Source of the DNA: Sistotremastrum niveocremeum HHB9708
Taxonomy: Eukaryota; Basidiomycota; Agaricomycetes; Sistotremastrales; Sistotremastraceae
Length of the DNA: 64,000 nt
Assembly: GCA_001630475.1 (NCBI GenBank)
Contig: KV419417.1
Span: 322,174-386,173 of the forward strand
Direction of reading: 5' to 3'
Below are positions 46,764-59,300 of the stretch, piece by piece. Under the pieces are notes generated by a model. That model was not told the origin of the DNA. It was given only the letters and a program-made list of their open reading frames with translations, and ran no database searches. A program made the translations under genes and the position numbers. The stretch's first letter is position 1. Each line of letters opens with the position of its first letter.

Positions 46764-49717
46764 ATGCTCCGTCGTATGCCCTCTACATCCGACGGCAAAG
46801 TCGTCGATCGACTCGTCGAGTCTTCTCGCGTCAACATGCCTTTCAGGTCGCCCTCCATAGGCAAGCCTTTACCAGAAAAACCCCAGCGGAAACGTCGTCG
46901 TGTATCATATAAAGAGGAAGGGCAGGAAAGCGATTCGGAGGACTCGGACTCTGGAAAGAAGAAGAAGAAAAAGAAGAAAGATGGAGACTATACAGAAGAA
47001 CCCGTCGATAACACAGTTAACTACCCCGTCTTCAAACCTAAGCCTTTCGATCAAGTGTTCGGATCTGCGAACAAGTTTGCGATACCTACTATCAAGAACA
47101 AATCGGGACAGGTCGTCAAACTAGCCCCTACGTTCGTCTCGTTAGGTCTTCGCACACAACCTATCATTACTCCTCGCCCACTTCACGACCCGATGTCGGA
47201 GCATTCGATCGTCCTTTATGATCCTACTATCGATGATCGAGAGACGGAAGAAGAAAAGATGGCTAGATTGAAGGAGGAGGCTAGATTGAAGGCTGAAGAA
47301 GAGGCGGCTGCGAAAGTGAAAGGCATGTTTAATCCGCACAAGAGTCTAAGAAAGCTTCTGGGAGAGGAGACGGGGCCGAAAGACAAGAACAAGAGATCCA
47401 AAGTGGCAGTCGTTATTGATCCAATGCTGGCCAAGGTACTCCGACCGCATCAGGTGGAAGGTGTCAAGGTATGAATTCGCGTTATGCCTGCGGAATGCTG
47501 ACACGAACTTGACTCAGTTCTTGTACAAATGCACAACCGGCATGATGTTGGATAACCAATACGGGTTTGTCTGCTTTCTTTGTGGTTGCATTTGCTCATG
47601 AGATGGCCAGGTGTATCATGGCTGACGAGATGGGTCTCGGAAAGACGTTGCAATGCATCGCGCTGCTTTGGACCTTGTTGAAACAGTCGCCGCATTCTGG
47701 GAAAGGGACGATCGAAAAGTGTATCATCGCCTGTCCAAGCAGTCTGGTGAAGAACTGGGGTAACGAGTTGACCAAATGGTTGGGGAAAGACACCCTCCCA
47801 GCTTTGGCCGTCGACGGCAAAGGCTCGCGAGCCGATCTGCAAGAGAGTGTTGAAAGATGGATGGCAGCTACAGGCAGAAATGTTACCTTACCTGGTGCGT
47901 GCGGATGAACTCCAGCCGGTCGATTTTCTGAAGAATCCGATCAGTTATGATTGTGTCGTACGAAACACTGCGTTCACTAACCGAATTGCTTGCAGGAGCG
48001 AGCATTGGATTGCTTCTTTGCGACGAGGGTCATAGGTTGAAGAATTCCGAATCGCAGACTTATAAGGCGCTCACCTCCTTAAATGTTAAGCGACGCGTCA
48101 TTCTATCTGGAACGCCTATCCAGGTAGGTTTCCTCCCTGCACTTCTTGACAGAGATGCTGATTTCGCCCAGAACGATTTATCGGAATATTTCTCCTTGCT
48201 CAGCTTCGCCAATCCAGAATTCTTAGGATCGAAAGCGGACTTCAGGAAGAATTTCGAGAACGCGATTATCAAAGGACGCGACGCAGATGCCACTGACGCA
48301 GCTAAAGCTGACTGCGAGAAGAAATTGAAAGAGTTGGGAGGTCTGGTGACCAAGTTCATTATCCGTCGTACGAACGATCTGCTCTCGAAATACTGTACGT
48401 TTGGCCTTGTTCACGTTGCACTGATGAGCTGACAAGATCACAGTGCCTGTCAAATACGAACACGTCGTGTTTTGTCGCTTATCAGACTTCCAGCTTGCCC
48501 TCTATCGGCTCTTTATCTCTTCGCCCGAGATTAAAGCTCTGTTGCGAGGTGCCAATTCGCAGCCCTTGAAGGCCATTAACATCCTGAAGAAGCTGTGCAA
48601 CCACCCAGAGCTCTTAGATCTGCCGAACGATCTGCATGGATCGGGAAATCTGATCCCAGAGGATTTCGTTGGCGCTGGCCAGACGAGCAGTAAAGGAGGC
48701 CGCAATCGAGACCAAGTGATGCATAGCGAGTGGGGCGGCAAGTTTCTGGTTCTGGAGAGGTGAGAAACACTGTTCGCCGATTGTGCTCGATCTGACCAGA
48801 TGGCTAGATTCCTGCATCACATACGGACGGAGACGACGGACAAGATCGTGCTCATCAGCAACTACACGCAGACGTTGGATCTTTTCGAGAAGCTCTTGAG
48901 GAGCAAGAAGTACGTCCAAGCACCTCCCTTAAACATCGTTGGCTCATGTAGAATCAGGTACCCATATTTCCGACTTGACGGCACCATGAACATCCCGAAA
49001 CGGCAGAAGCTTGTCGATCAGTTCAACGACCCGAATGGCAAAGAGTTCATCTTCCTGCTCAGTTCGAAGGCCGGAGGATGTGGCATCAATCTCATCGGAG
49101 CCAATCGCTTGATCCTATTCGATCCAGGTCAGTTCTTGCGAAGGTTCCGGAAACGCGCAAACTGAAAATATTATAGATTGGAATCCTGCAGCTGATCAGC
49201 AAGCCTTGGCAAGAGTGTGGCGTGACGGACAGAAGAAAGAATGTCAGTATTCCTGATCCTTTCGGAGGCTTCGCCGCTGAATAAGGTCCTCAGGTTTCGT
49301 ATATCGCTTCATCTCCACTGGGACGATAGAAGAGAAGATCTTCCAGAGGCAATCCTCGAAGCAAGCTCTGTCTTCGGCGGTTGTCGACGAGAAGGAGGAT
49401 ACCGAGCGACACTTCTCGATCGATGCTCTTCGACAACTGTTTCAGTTTAAAGAGGGTATTCTCTGCGAAACTCATGATACTTACAAATGTAAGCGATGTA
49501 AGGACGGGAGGCAGATGGTGAAATCACCTGCATTGTTGTACGGCGATGCGAGCACGTGAGTTCCCAGTTCCCCGGAAATGCGTTCCTTCACTAACGTCGT
49601 TCATATAGCTGGAATCACTTCACGAACGAAGAGCTGAAGAATAATCATGATGATCTTTTGCGGGGCGAGACGGGATTGCCAGAGGTTTCGTTTGTATTCC
49701 AGTACATTAGCCATTAA
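46764..49717 (+). CDS. RAD54: RAD54 DNA-dependent ATPase of homologous recombination
   Basis: Eleven exons (46764-47468, 47518-47564, 47611-47894, 47945-48123, 48172-48394, 48444-48759, 48808-48909, 48958-49127, 49177-49242, 49294-49555, 49609-49717) give 820 residues in phase. Snf2 motifs in order: [30 protein letters not shown] (Walker A), [32 protein letters not shown] (DEGH box), [93 protein letters not shown] and [23 protein letters not shown]54 remodels nucleoprotein filaments with Rad51 during strand exchange. The C-terminal CKRCKDGR cluster is typical of the family. The basic N-terminus supplies the Rad51-binding part. Only 27 bp separate its stop from the end of the convergent PUS4 gene. 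Confidence 0.97.
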
Positions 49718-49744
49718 TGTGAGATATGCTGGTACTTGCTGGTG

Positions 49745-50964
49745 CTACTTTTCGACGATTTCCATCTTCTCCATGACCGCTCTCTCCCACGCTGTCCACC
49801 CTTCCTCATCTCGTTCCGCGTCGTTTGACGCAGCTTCGAATAAATCGTAGCTGACACAATCTTCGGCGCCCCACTTTCCTTGATGCAACCTGGTCAGAGA
49901 AACGACGTGCGCAGCACTTCCTACCGCATGTCCAATATCATGAGCGATACATCGGACATAAGTTCCTGATGAACAGGTCATGCGAATCTTGAATACAGGA
50001 GGTACAGTTTGGTCCTCATCGGGTATATCATCGAGAGGAGGTGTCTTATCAACTGAGTGATCAATGCCGCCTTCGAGCGCCTTCTTCAGCGCTTCTCGCT
50101 GCTCCGCGGTGAATATTTTCTCGGGTGGCTTGTAGGAATGACCATCATCCGCGTCCGCTGCTGATGCGGGATTTTCGAAGGAGAGAACTTCAAGCTTGTG
50201 CATCGTGACTTCTCGTTTCTCGATGGGACGGGGAAGCGGACGTCCTTCTCGAGCATATTCGTATAGGGGCTTGCCATCCATTTTCAAAGCGGAATATCTG
50301 AAAGGGGTTCATTCGGTTATGCTCGAGTCGAGATTTAATCGACCAAGTGAAGATATCCAGTCAGAGAAACAACGGCTCGACTCACATTGGAGGAGTTTGC
50401 TGAATTTTGCCTGTGAAGGTAGGAAGAACTTTTTCGATCGCGTCGCGAGTTACGTGGGACCATGGAACACGTCGTACTATTGATCCCTCGCTGTCGTAGG
50501 TGTCCGTTTCGGACCCCAGCAAGCAGATCGCCTGGTACTCCTGCCAAATTCCTTTGAGATGAGACCAAAATTTAGTCCGAAAGTTGGCGTACCTTATCAC
50601 AGTCTAAGAAGTCAGAAAGCTTCTTTGTAGCCGCTCCGACGCCAACAACTACCAATGGAAACTTCTAGCTCATTGACGATCTCGAGAGGGGTAGATTGCT
50701 ATTTGACTCACCAAGAACACCATCGGCCAGAGGATCCAAAGTGCCCCCCTGGCCGACTTTCAAGTCCAGATGTTTATTTGCGCCCTTTAAACGTTTCCCT
50801 TTCAATCTGCCAAGCTGCTTAATGTCTTTTTCGGACATGAAGAGGTTCGATCCTTGTAGCAATAGCTTGATTTTGTTGATGATCGACATGGATGTTGGGC
50901 CCGAAGGCTTGTGAATAGCAAAGATTGCCGACAATGGAAGTTGTGAGCTCGATACTTTGGGCAT
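49745..50964 (-). CDS. PUS4: tRNA pseudouridine-55 synthase (TruB/PUS4)
   Basis: Four exons (50964-50712, 50648-50593, 50540-50386, 50297-49745) give 338 residues. It begins SAIFAIHKPSGPTSMSIINK, the TruB KP..ts start; GQGGTLDPLADGVLVVGVG carries the catalytic Asp in the GGTLDPLADG motif; then KKLSDFLDCDKEYQAICLLG, TPPIYSALKMDGKPLYEYAR, KIRMTCSSGTYVRCIAHDIG and a C-terminal end QGKWGAEDCVSYDLFEA. The enzyme converts U55 in the T loop of tRNAs, in the nucleus and mitochondria in yeast. A fungal insert with many Asp/Glu separates the last two blocks. The intron 2 acceptor was fixed by family alignment. Confidence 0.95.
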
Positions 50965-51572
50965 AGCGAATACACAGTGCTGGTAGTGGTACTACGGTTG
51001 ATCGCAGTGAGCGTTGAAATCTGGGCCCGGCGTTTATTCCAAGGCTCCGGCGTCTTTCGGCATCTCTTTCTCGTTGGCTCGGCATTCAAGCTATTCAAGT
51101 TCCTGATCTGCTTCCTTGTCTTCTGCACCTAGAGCTGAGCAGGCCACTCTCGGGGCCTCAGGATGTTCATCTCAACGCCGTGGCCTCACCTACTGCTTTA
51201 TACAGCGCGACATCTTCTTCTGATTATTCCCAATCCACAATTTACTTGCTTTGGGTGGCTAGACAACTGTTCAGGAACCTAGACTTCTAGGGTACCGAAC
51301 TTGCCCATCTCATAAAAGCCGCCTTGAGATCTGAATGGTTCTACCTCTAGAATATTTCTATTAGTCCGACTAGGAGCGGCGTCAGCATCGCCTGTGAATT
51401 ATCCAAGTTACCGGAACCAAGTGAGGGACATTTGCTGTTTTTGGCGTCAGACAAAAGGTCACGAGAAGCTGATAACCTATAGTGCATTCTAATCAGCATG
51501 TGTCGAGTGCTCGATCAATTGCTTGATATGCCCCATAAGTCGAGGTGAAATTAGCCCCTCACCCACCTTTTC
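50965..51572. other. Intergenic, PUS4 / SDR
   Basis: 608 bp between divergent genes. No gene, repeat or clear TATA box recognised. Confidence 0.5.
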
Positions 51573-52781
51573 ATGTCTCAACCACTTCCCCTTTCAGACG
51601 AAGTATTGTTCGCAGACGCTGACGAGCTGCGTGGCAGAATAATTCTGATTACAGGTAATGCAAAGGTTCATGAATTTGTTGATACCTCACTTCTAAACTC
51701 ACACACGGACCTCAGGAGCCGGTGGCGGGATCGGTAAACATGCCGCTTTGGTCTTAGCACAACATGGGCAAGTATTGACTAGCTTAGTATGCAACGTGTT
51801 GGCTGATTTGTCTCTCCTCAGGGCAAAACTCGTTATCGGAGACGTTAATGCAGAAACGGCAAAATTTACATCTGACCAAATATCCGCAAGTGGAGGGTGA
51901 GTGCATTTACAGCAAATTCATTCGCTGCAGAATTCAAAATAGTGGCATTTTAGAACTGCTATCTCATCGCACTGCGATGTGACATCCTGGACTGATCAAG
52001 TCGCGCTTTTCGAGCTCGCAATCCAAACATATGGCCAAGCACCCCAAGTGGTCATAGCGAATGCTGGAATTGGAGAGTCCTTCCATTTAGGTTCCACTCA
52101 AGAGGAAGATGGGAAACCAGTCAAACCTAATCTTGCCACCATCGACATCAATCTGACCGGAGCGATCTACAGTACGTTTTTATCACCATACAACCCACGG
52201 TTAAGTGTCTCAACGATATTCAGCTGCGCAGCTTGCTCTGTACTACTGGAAGAAGAATAAAACTTCGGATGTTGCGTTGATCTTTATCGGATCTATGTGT
52301 AAGCTCGCGTTTCCAACAATCATTCTTCGAACTTTCACTGATATATCATCAAGTATCGCTTTCTTCTTTGCCTCTCGGAATCCTTTATTCAGCCTCGAAG
52401 CACGGAATCCTTGGCCTCACCCAAGGCCTACATCAAAGATTCGGTGATCAGATAAGGTTCGGTGTGATAGCGCCTTGGTTCGTTGGTACGTCCTGAATGG
52501 CCAGTCGCAAAGTTTGCTTCTGATTCCTAGTCTTGGGTTCTTTCTCAGAAACGAACATCCTTGGTACTGATATGAAGAAATATTTCCCTGGCATGACTCT
52601 CGTTCCGATCGATAGGGTGGCAGGAGCTATAATCGCCGCTGCGACTGATTCAGATCCAGAGACAAATGGTTCAATCTATACCTTACCCGACGATGGGCCC
52701 GTAGTGAGAATATCAAAAGATGGTCTCACGGAAGGCGGGTACAAATACATGAACGAGTGGATGGCCAGGCCGCGGCATTAA
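51573..52781 (+). CDS. Short-chain dehydrogenase/reductase (SDR)
   Basis: About seven exons join into a classical SDR. The start MSQPLPLSDEVLF leads to GRIILITGAGGGIGKHAALV (TGxxxGxG cofactor motif), then GAKLVIGDVNAETAKF (an acidic Asp after the second strand, suggesting NAD over NADP), HCDVTSWTDQ, VVIANAGIGES (NAG), IDINLTGAIY, IFIGSM and YSASKHG with the catalytic Tyr and Lys. The end LTEGGYKYMNEWMARPRH lies after a substrate-loop region. Similar fungal proteins act like 15-hydroxyprostaglandin dehydrogenases, but the substrate is unknown. Intron 51768-51821 must use a GC donor (GCAAGT); the alternative GT three bases on leads quickly to a stop. Confidence 0.9.
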
Positions 52782-53246
52782 TTCTTGCGGTCGTTCACGA
52801 AAGGTCAAATATTGAAAATAGTTCAGGGCGATTTGGTAGTTTTGATGTTTGGATTAATGCTTCCCATTGGTAAGAAATATTGATTTATCTTAAGGCACGT
52901 GGAGATGTGCGTCAACCAGCCCAATCGCTTACTTTCTGAGTATTCCGATAAGCTCCCTTGGCACATATACATCTTTTTAGCTTCTTCCCATCAACTCTGG
53001 AGCACTATTCAGGACCTTTACTGATATGTTCGTTTGAACCCCATTCGCTACGATTCTGCCTCCCTTTGCTACTCGTTCACTCATTATCAAAACACCTTTT
53101 GCTCAAGTGCAGCAGTAGAGAATATGATTGCCGAATATGCCACCTCCGCAAGCCAAGAAACCTAGCCCGGTGTTTTGAGCGCAACTACGATTGATTCCAT
53201 CCGGAGGGGTGACGGTAGTAACCGTAAAGCTGTGAAACGCCGTCAG
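52782..53246. other. Intergenic, convergent SDR / secreted protein
   Basis: 465 bp. May include a third exon of the secreted protein gene at ~53103-53180 (see that entry). Otherwise nothing seen. Confidence 0.4.
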
Positions 53247-53622
53247 TCAGTCCGATACCATAATGGCGAGAGCGGTGACAGACTTCGAAGTGCAAGTTGT
53301 CACGGATCCATGCTCCCAATTTGTCCCACAGATTTCACCAGGGCCGGTGTTCGGTGGAGAAGAATTGCCGAGTGCATCAAGGAGAGCACAGTTGTTGTCG
53401 ACTATGATCCCGAACTGCGATATATAACGAATGAGCAAGTGGAAACACTGGGTCGCTAAGCTTAGTGTGGCTGCTCACGCTGAAGTCGACTGTAGAATCG
53501 AGCCCAACACCGATCGCACCAGGAGTGCATGGGTTTGCTGGGATCTGCGCAAATGCTCCAGACGCGGCGAGCAATGTGGCACAAGATAGAAACAGGCCCT
53601 TGTACGATATCCCAGTGAACAT
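53247..53622 (-). CDS. Small secreted cysteine-containing protein
   Basis: Exon 1 (53622-53476) encodes a strong signal peptide, GLFLSCATLLAASGAFAQ, then IPANPCTPGAIGVG and LDSTVDFS. A GTGAGC/ATCGCAG intron joins FGIIVDNNCALLDALGNSS, then GEICGTNWEHGSVTTCTS. The simple two-exon form ends at 53247. An alternative donor inside exon 2 (GTCTGT) would join a third exon reading CAQNTGLGFLACGG and ending LYCCT at 53103, adding five cysteines; this form looks more like an effector-type protein but its donor is weak. Likely secreted to the cell exterior; no family recognised. A TATA box (53677-53684) precedes it. Confidence 0.6.
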
Positions 53623-53676
53623 AGTCTGAGGTCTTATCCAACTAGTGGGATGGGAAGTATGTCCTCCCGTCCAGGC

Positions 53677-53684
53677 TTTTATAG
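53677..53684 (-). promoter_or_regulatory. TATA box of secreted-protein gene
   Basis: CTATAAAA on the minus strand 55 bp upstream of the ATG. Confidence 0.5.
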
Positions 53685-54369
53685 AGTAAAACGACCCTTA
53701 GTAGTAAGACGCTGAGCTAGGCACACGGTGAATAACGGTGGGCAATCATGATTGACCGAGAGAAGAACCACCACGAGAAAGGCGCTTTGACTCAAGCGGA
53801 ATGCAAGGACTAGTTTCGCATCAATGACTGAGAAGGATGAACTCGTGATCCGATGTGTTGAGTTGAACATGAGCAGACCTAGCGGGGACACTCCCTGTTT
53901 CAGTCCGGATCGTTCATTTCAACAATGACAAGGAGGAAAGTCTCGAGTTAAGCGTTCAAGCAGCTCATGTGGATTTTCTGGGAGCTCAGAACATGTACAG
54001 TTTGAAGCCCTGCGACGGAAATGACAAAGGTTTGAAGACTAGCCCAGTCACGGTTGGTAGATATCCGCGCGCGCATGCCACGGCGCTGCGTCGAGCCCCC
54101 CGCAAACATCGGGACACTTTACACCTTCAGCAACGCAGCCTAAGCTGCTGGTTGTAAGCAAGAGTTTAGAGAAGGTTCGGGATCATTCTTTATGAGTTGA
54201 CTCAGTAGAGAGAGTGTCGGAGTTAAGAGAAACATTTGCGACACAAACATGAACAAACATAGCTCTCCTCGACGTCCTCAACGTACCCGGTCGTAGCAGA
54301 AAGTGTCGCCGCATTGTGAATCACGAACACAGTCCCTGGCTGTATAGTAGTAGAAGGAAAGCATAAGAG
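53685..54369. other. Intergenic, secreted protein / LUC7
   Basis: 685 bp between divergent genes, no gene recognised. Confidence 0.45.
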
Positions 54370-55727
54370 ATGGGTCGCCTCGCTGAAATGCAGCGAAAGC
54401 TGCTCGAGGTACGTGGAATTGGCCTTCTCAGGACAACCCAAAAATCTGACCAACATTTATCCTGGTGTATAGCAAATGATGGGTCCCGAGGCTATGGGCG
54501 TTACGAATCAGAATCTTGTATGGTCGGACGACAAGGTTTGCAGGAACTTCCTGTGCGGGACCTGCCCACATACCCTCTTCACTAACACTGTGCGCTCACG
54601 AATCTTTCTCGCCCGGTATTTGGCCTAACCTCTATGCATTCACAGAAAATGGATCTTGGTGCTTGTCCTAAGTCACACACGGAACGTCTGAAGCAAGAGT
54701 TCAACGAAGCAAAGGCAAAAGACCCTAATGATCCACGGTTCGCTCGCTTCCAGCAGGAATACGAGTCGAACATCTTCGCCTTCGTGGATGAGTGCGACAG
54801 GAGAATTCGTGCTGCTCACAGAAGACTGGAGAAAACACCAGAGGAGAACGCGAAGACCACCAATCTCGTGAGCCTGTCTGCCTGACTTTTCTTCGTCATC
54901 TAATCTTTGTCTGTTCTCCAGATGAGAGAAATTGGTGAAATTGAGTTGGCCATTCAGGGCGGTACAGAGAAGATAGAACAGCTAGGTACGATACGACTGG
55001 CTTCCTGACAATTCGGCGGCTAACTTCGCTACTCTTAGGTGAACAAGGCAAGGTAGATGAGTCAATGCGAGAGATGGCAGCCATTGAGGCTTTGAAAACC
55101 GAGAAAGCGGACAAGGAGGTTTGTTTCGCGAGACGACATTTTCTGACGAACAGACATCCAAAGCGAGCTTATTCTTTTATTGTAGCGGGAGCTCCAACAA
55201 CTCACCGATACCTCAGGTGCTTCTGGACACCAAAAGCTTCGTGTCTGCGACGTTTGTGGAGCATATCTGTCAGTGTTGGATTCGGATAGGCGTCTAGCAG
55301 ATCATTTCGGTGGCAAGGTACGCCTAGCTCGACGTCACTCCTCCTGAGCGGATGCTGATTGAACTCTTCAGATGCATTTGGGGTACCATGAATTACGCAA
55401 CATGCTGCAAAAATTCAAGGAGGAGAGAGATAAACGAAAGAATGCCCCTCCACCTCCATCTTCAGCGATGGGTCCTCCTTCGTTCGCTCCAGCGGGAGTG
55501 TCTGGCTCTCGCTCTGGCTCTGATCATCGCGGATATCGAGATGATCGGGACCGAGACCGGGAACGTGACCGTGATCGCGACAGAGACCGCGACAGAGACA
55601 GGGGATATGACCGTCATTCGTCTTCTCGTTCAGAGTACGTTGTCTCTTGCTAATCTATTCATCGTTCTGACCCCACTCTTGCTACAGTCGGAGGGATCGC
55701 TCACGATCTCCAAGACGAAAATTCTGA
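54370..55727 (+). CDS. LUC7: LUC7-like U1 snRNP protein
   Basis: Eight exons (54370-54408, 54473-54589, 54646-54867, 54922-54985, 55039-55118, 55186-55317, 55372-55634, 55688-55727) give 318 residues. It begins MQRKLLEQMMGPEAMGV (LUC7 RALLDQLMG), then the first zinc finger KVCRNFLCGTCPHTLFTNT with MDLGACPKSHTERLK, a coiled-coil middle, and the second finger LRVCDVCGAYLS ... RRLADHFGGKMHLGYHELRN. The tail is Arg/Asp repeats (DRDRDRDRDRDRDRG) and an RS end RSRSPRRKF. LUC7 is a U1 snRNP component that helps 5' splice-site choice. This is notable in a window with several non-GT donors, although that link is only suggestive. Confidence 0.95.
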
Positions 55728-55935
55728 GAATTCCGTGGTACATGCTTTGTTATTTGTTAGCATTGTAGGACTGATGTTCACCGTATTATCGACTTGCTTG
55801 TGTATTTTGTGCAAAAAAAACCTCATTTATTCTCTGACAATCATCTCCTCCGCAATGTTAACACGATGACGAACTTATAGCATGCTATTTCGAGGCATTC
55901 TCTCTACTGGTCGACGAGGATATGAGATGAATAGC

Positions 55936-56345
55936 TTACTGGTAAGCTGGCGAAGACCTTTGCAAGGTTTGGTTCGGCTTTTCCCGTTCCTCGACCTCGT
56001 ACCATTTGTACACCACATCCATGAGACTACGTCTGCTCTCTTTCTGACGAACCATCGCAAACAATCCAGCTCCAATTAACAAAACTGAAGAGCCGACATC
56101 CATCTAGACCTACGTTCTTACCCAACAATGTCTGCGCTGTCCTGGACGGGCATTGCAATGATATTACCGTAATGCTAATCCTGCTCGGGAGCTTTTGTTC
56201 ATGGTTAGTCGCCGGAACGGCTTCTCAAATACAACCTCATTTCATTCCTCACGGTAAATCTAGATGGTGTACGCAAGCCACCCAAATGCAGCCGCCGTCG
56301 TCGTCTCGGCTTCACGCGCTCGTCTCATTTCTTCATTTGATGGTA
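55936..56345 (-). CDS. Candidate small membrane-anchored protein
   Basis: The last exon looks coding: LLIGAGLFAMVRQKESRRSL then MDVVYKWYEVEEREKPNQTL, ending SSPAYQ at 55936; a short hydrophobic segment followed by a charged tail. A 5' exon with MRRAREAETTTAAAFGWLA at 56338-56280 and an intervening exon near 56200-56100 have usable splice sites, but the phases could not all be reconciled. Not recognised. Confidence 0.3.
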
Positions 56346-59300
56346 TGGCCTCAATAGTCGGAGATGGCAACGTGCTGACCACGTTTTACGCTTTTATTTT
56401 AGGCTGAGCTGTGGCGTATTTTGGCTCAACGACTTCGTCGCGGCATCCCAGGCATCCCTGAGGAATATTGACCGCTAAACTCGGATATGCATCGGAGTTT
56501 TACCGTGACGGCTATTTCCAGTGTTTGTCAATCCGAATTACAAGTTTGTTTCCTGTCAGCCAGAGAACTTTCGCATCTGATATTCTGTCCAACCGTTCAT
56601 TGACTTGTCCATGAACGACTAGTACAGTGAGATCCCATCTCGGTGTCCTGCCGACTTTTCGGCGAGCAACTGAAGACTCGAACTAAGCCATCAAATTATT
56701 GTACTCAGGACTGGTCCTTGATCTAATGCTAATCGCCATAGCATCCGAACAGCTCAGTGAAATATTGTGTTTTCGGTTCCGACCCATGTGCTCAACTCTC
56801 GGTGCGTTAGCAACTTAGAAATCAAGGCTCCTGTTTGACCATTCCGTTAGTCCTGCGTAAGCTATCTTAGAGCTAGTGCTGTCCTAATTACTCGACAGTG
56901 AGATCCATCCGGCCATCTGTGGCCAGGGCTCTCAGAAGTTCGTCGTCTTAATGTTCATTGAGCCTCGTCAGTCTTGTTGAACTCCCATCGTTAGTACGAA
57001 ACAATGCCCGGTCCCCGTCTGCACCACATGACTGGCAATAGGCTGGTGAATCGATTTATCCTGCGTATCCATTCAGTCTCGCCACTGTCTCACTTCTTTG
57101 TTTCAGACTCGCGTGAAAGCTCTCAATAGTCGCCTAAGGACTGCGAATCGACCGCTGGCTCCACTCCCGGGACCTGCGGCCACTTCTTGCTCTTCTGTTC
57201 TCCCCGACCATGGATTTGGTTGCGCGATATTCCAGGAACCATCGGCAGTGGAAACACGTCTATAAACTGTTTCATCCGCGACTGGATACCTATCCGAGTA
57301 GACCGTGTCAGGGTAGCTCGATCACTTCCGGTACCGTGGCCTGCCAAGTGTCGTGCCGGGAAAACTGTGCAGATCCTTCGTCAGAGATGATATCTTGACC
57401 GTCTGCCATTTCCTGAATTGTCATCTCAAATAGTCGTCTCTATGCTCCGTTTATTCTATTCTGACTAGGCAGGTGATATCGACGGCCTGGTGACCTACCT
57501 TTTTTAGGCGGAGCTTCGCGTTGATACAATCTTTGGTTCTGTTCTTAGTTTCTGGTTATCCTACCTACAGGGAGTTCATGATATCGCATAGAGCGAGTGG
57601 TTACCGGCTTTCAAAGACATCCTGGCCACCTGACGTACCAGTCCAAAAAGATCGACCGACGAAAATTGCAAAACGTCTGAGCTGCAAGTTTTCGGAATAC
57701 GCCACTCCGACACTTCCTCGCTCAGACACTGGGTACCAATTCCGTTTCACGCAAGCACCCACAAATCGGCACCGGTGCCATGTACTAGGCTCTTTAAGCA
57801 GAGATTTTTCGATCAAAATTTTTTGGACCAAGGACCAGACTCCCGGAGTTAAGAAATATGACGTCACAGATGTGAAGCGCAGAAGAGACTGGAACGGGGT
57901 ATGCCGAGCGCTAGCTGCCGGCGGCTCGGATATGGGCGCCACGTTTAGTTCAGGTTAGTGAAGACAAGTCTGATTGGCGAGTCAAAGAACGAGGAACAGC
58001 CGCGACGCAACGCAAACGGGGACGTGAAAAAAATTGATTGCCGGAGGAGCGATTTACGTCGAGATTTGAAAGAACTTTCTTTTGGTCTTTCGACCTTTTC
58101 AACGGCGACTCGAGTAGCAAACGGCTAGCCAAGGATGGAAAGGTTCTTCGCAATCGAATGAATTCTCAATAGAAATAACGTTGGATATCAGAAGACGCCT
58201 CTGGGAGTCGGTTCCTAGATGTCCCAAATAATCACGAACGGGACTTCCGACGCGTACTGCCAGATATTGGCAGATTGATGCTGGTGGGACTAGACCCAGG
58301 TACGCAGATAACCTCCGGAGTGCATATTCAGCGGAGCCGAAACACATCACACGAATAGGTGTGTCCGCTGTGACCGAGATCTGCCACGAATGCTGATCGA
58401 ATGATACTCCGTCTCGAGGCAATTTCGAGACGGACGATTGCCAGTGTGGGTCCAGAGACAGGAGGGAGCACTTTGGCCTCATAATTCGTCCTGGCAGGTT
58501 GCCAAAACCTCTCACGACGTCGGTCGCAGTAAGATCCGCGCAGGAGGGTTGGGATCCGTTGTAATGTTTGGTTTTGCAGACCTGCACAGGGCATTTGAAT
58601 GCCTCGAAGCGATTGGGATATTCACGCGACTGTAGGCGGTGATGCCCGTCATGGGATTTTGGTTCCGAGTGGGGATGATGGCCAATTGCAGGAAGAGGCC
58701 ATGTGCGCGTATGCCATTTTGCGAGCGTACCAGTTGACTGGTGAGCATTTTGGATATACAAAGGTAATAGATCTGATTTGATAGTTCCGTATTGGGTACA
58801 TAGAATCGCAACGAAGACAAGGGTCGAGGATCGGAGATTATTTTTTCGCTGAGAAGCGGATTGCAGGAAGATTGATGAGTAAGTTGACAGAATAGTGTTA
58901 GCTGGAAACGTCAAGGTTTTGGCGGCATTGCAGGCACGATTAGTTTCAGGAGTGAGTTTGTGCTTCCCCGCACTGTTTACAGTACCTGATCAGAGCAGAC
59001 CTGAGCGTTCATCTTGACGTACGACGGCTGTTTGAACGTTCGCATGGCAAAGCGACGCCACACGTAGATCAGATCGTTCGTTCAAGCGTCGACTGGTCAA
59101 GGGGGATCACGTCGAGCGAATACTCGCCCTACGTCCGTGCTCAGGTATAAGAAGGCTCCCACATGATCACACTACTCAAGGAACGAAGACGAGAGTCATT
59201 TGGCCGAAAGGTCTATTGATGGACTTGGTCTGGCCGACCAAGATATGAAAATGATGTGAGCTGATGTCATGTTAGGATCGAATTTTGTAAGCACAGAACT

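Noticed and set aside
57521-57958. 145-codon plus frame
   Set aside because: An open frame of almost equal length lies on the opposite strand (57601-57942) and neither shows a motif.
58099-58914. 271-codon minus frame
   Set aside because: No domain, random-looking composition, and open frames on the other strand over the same bases.
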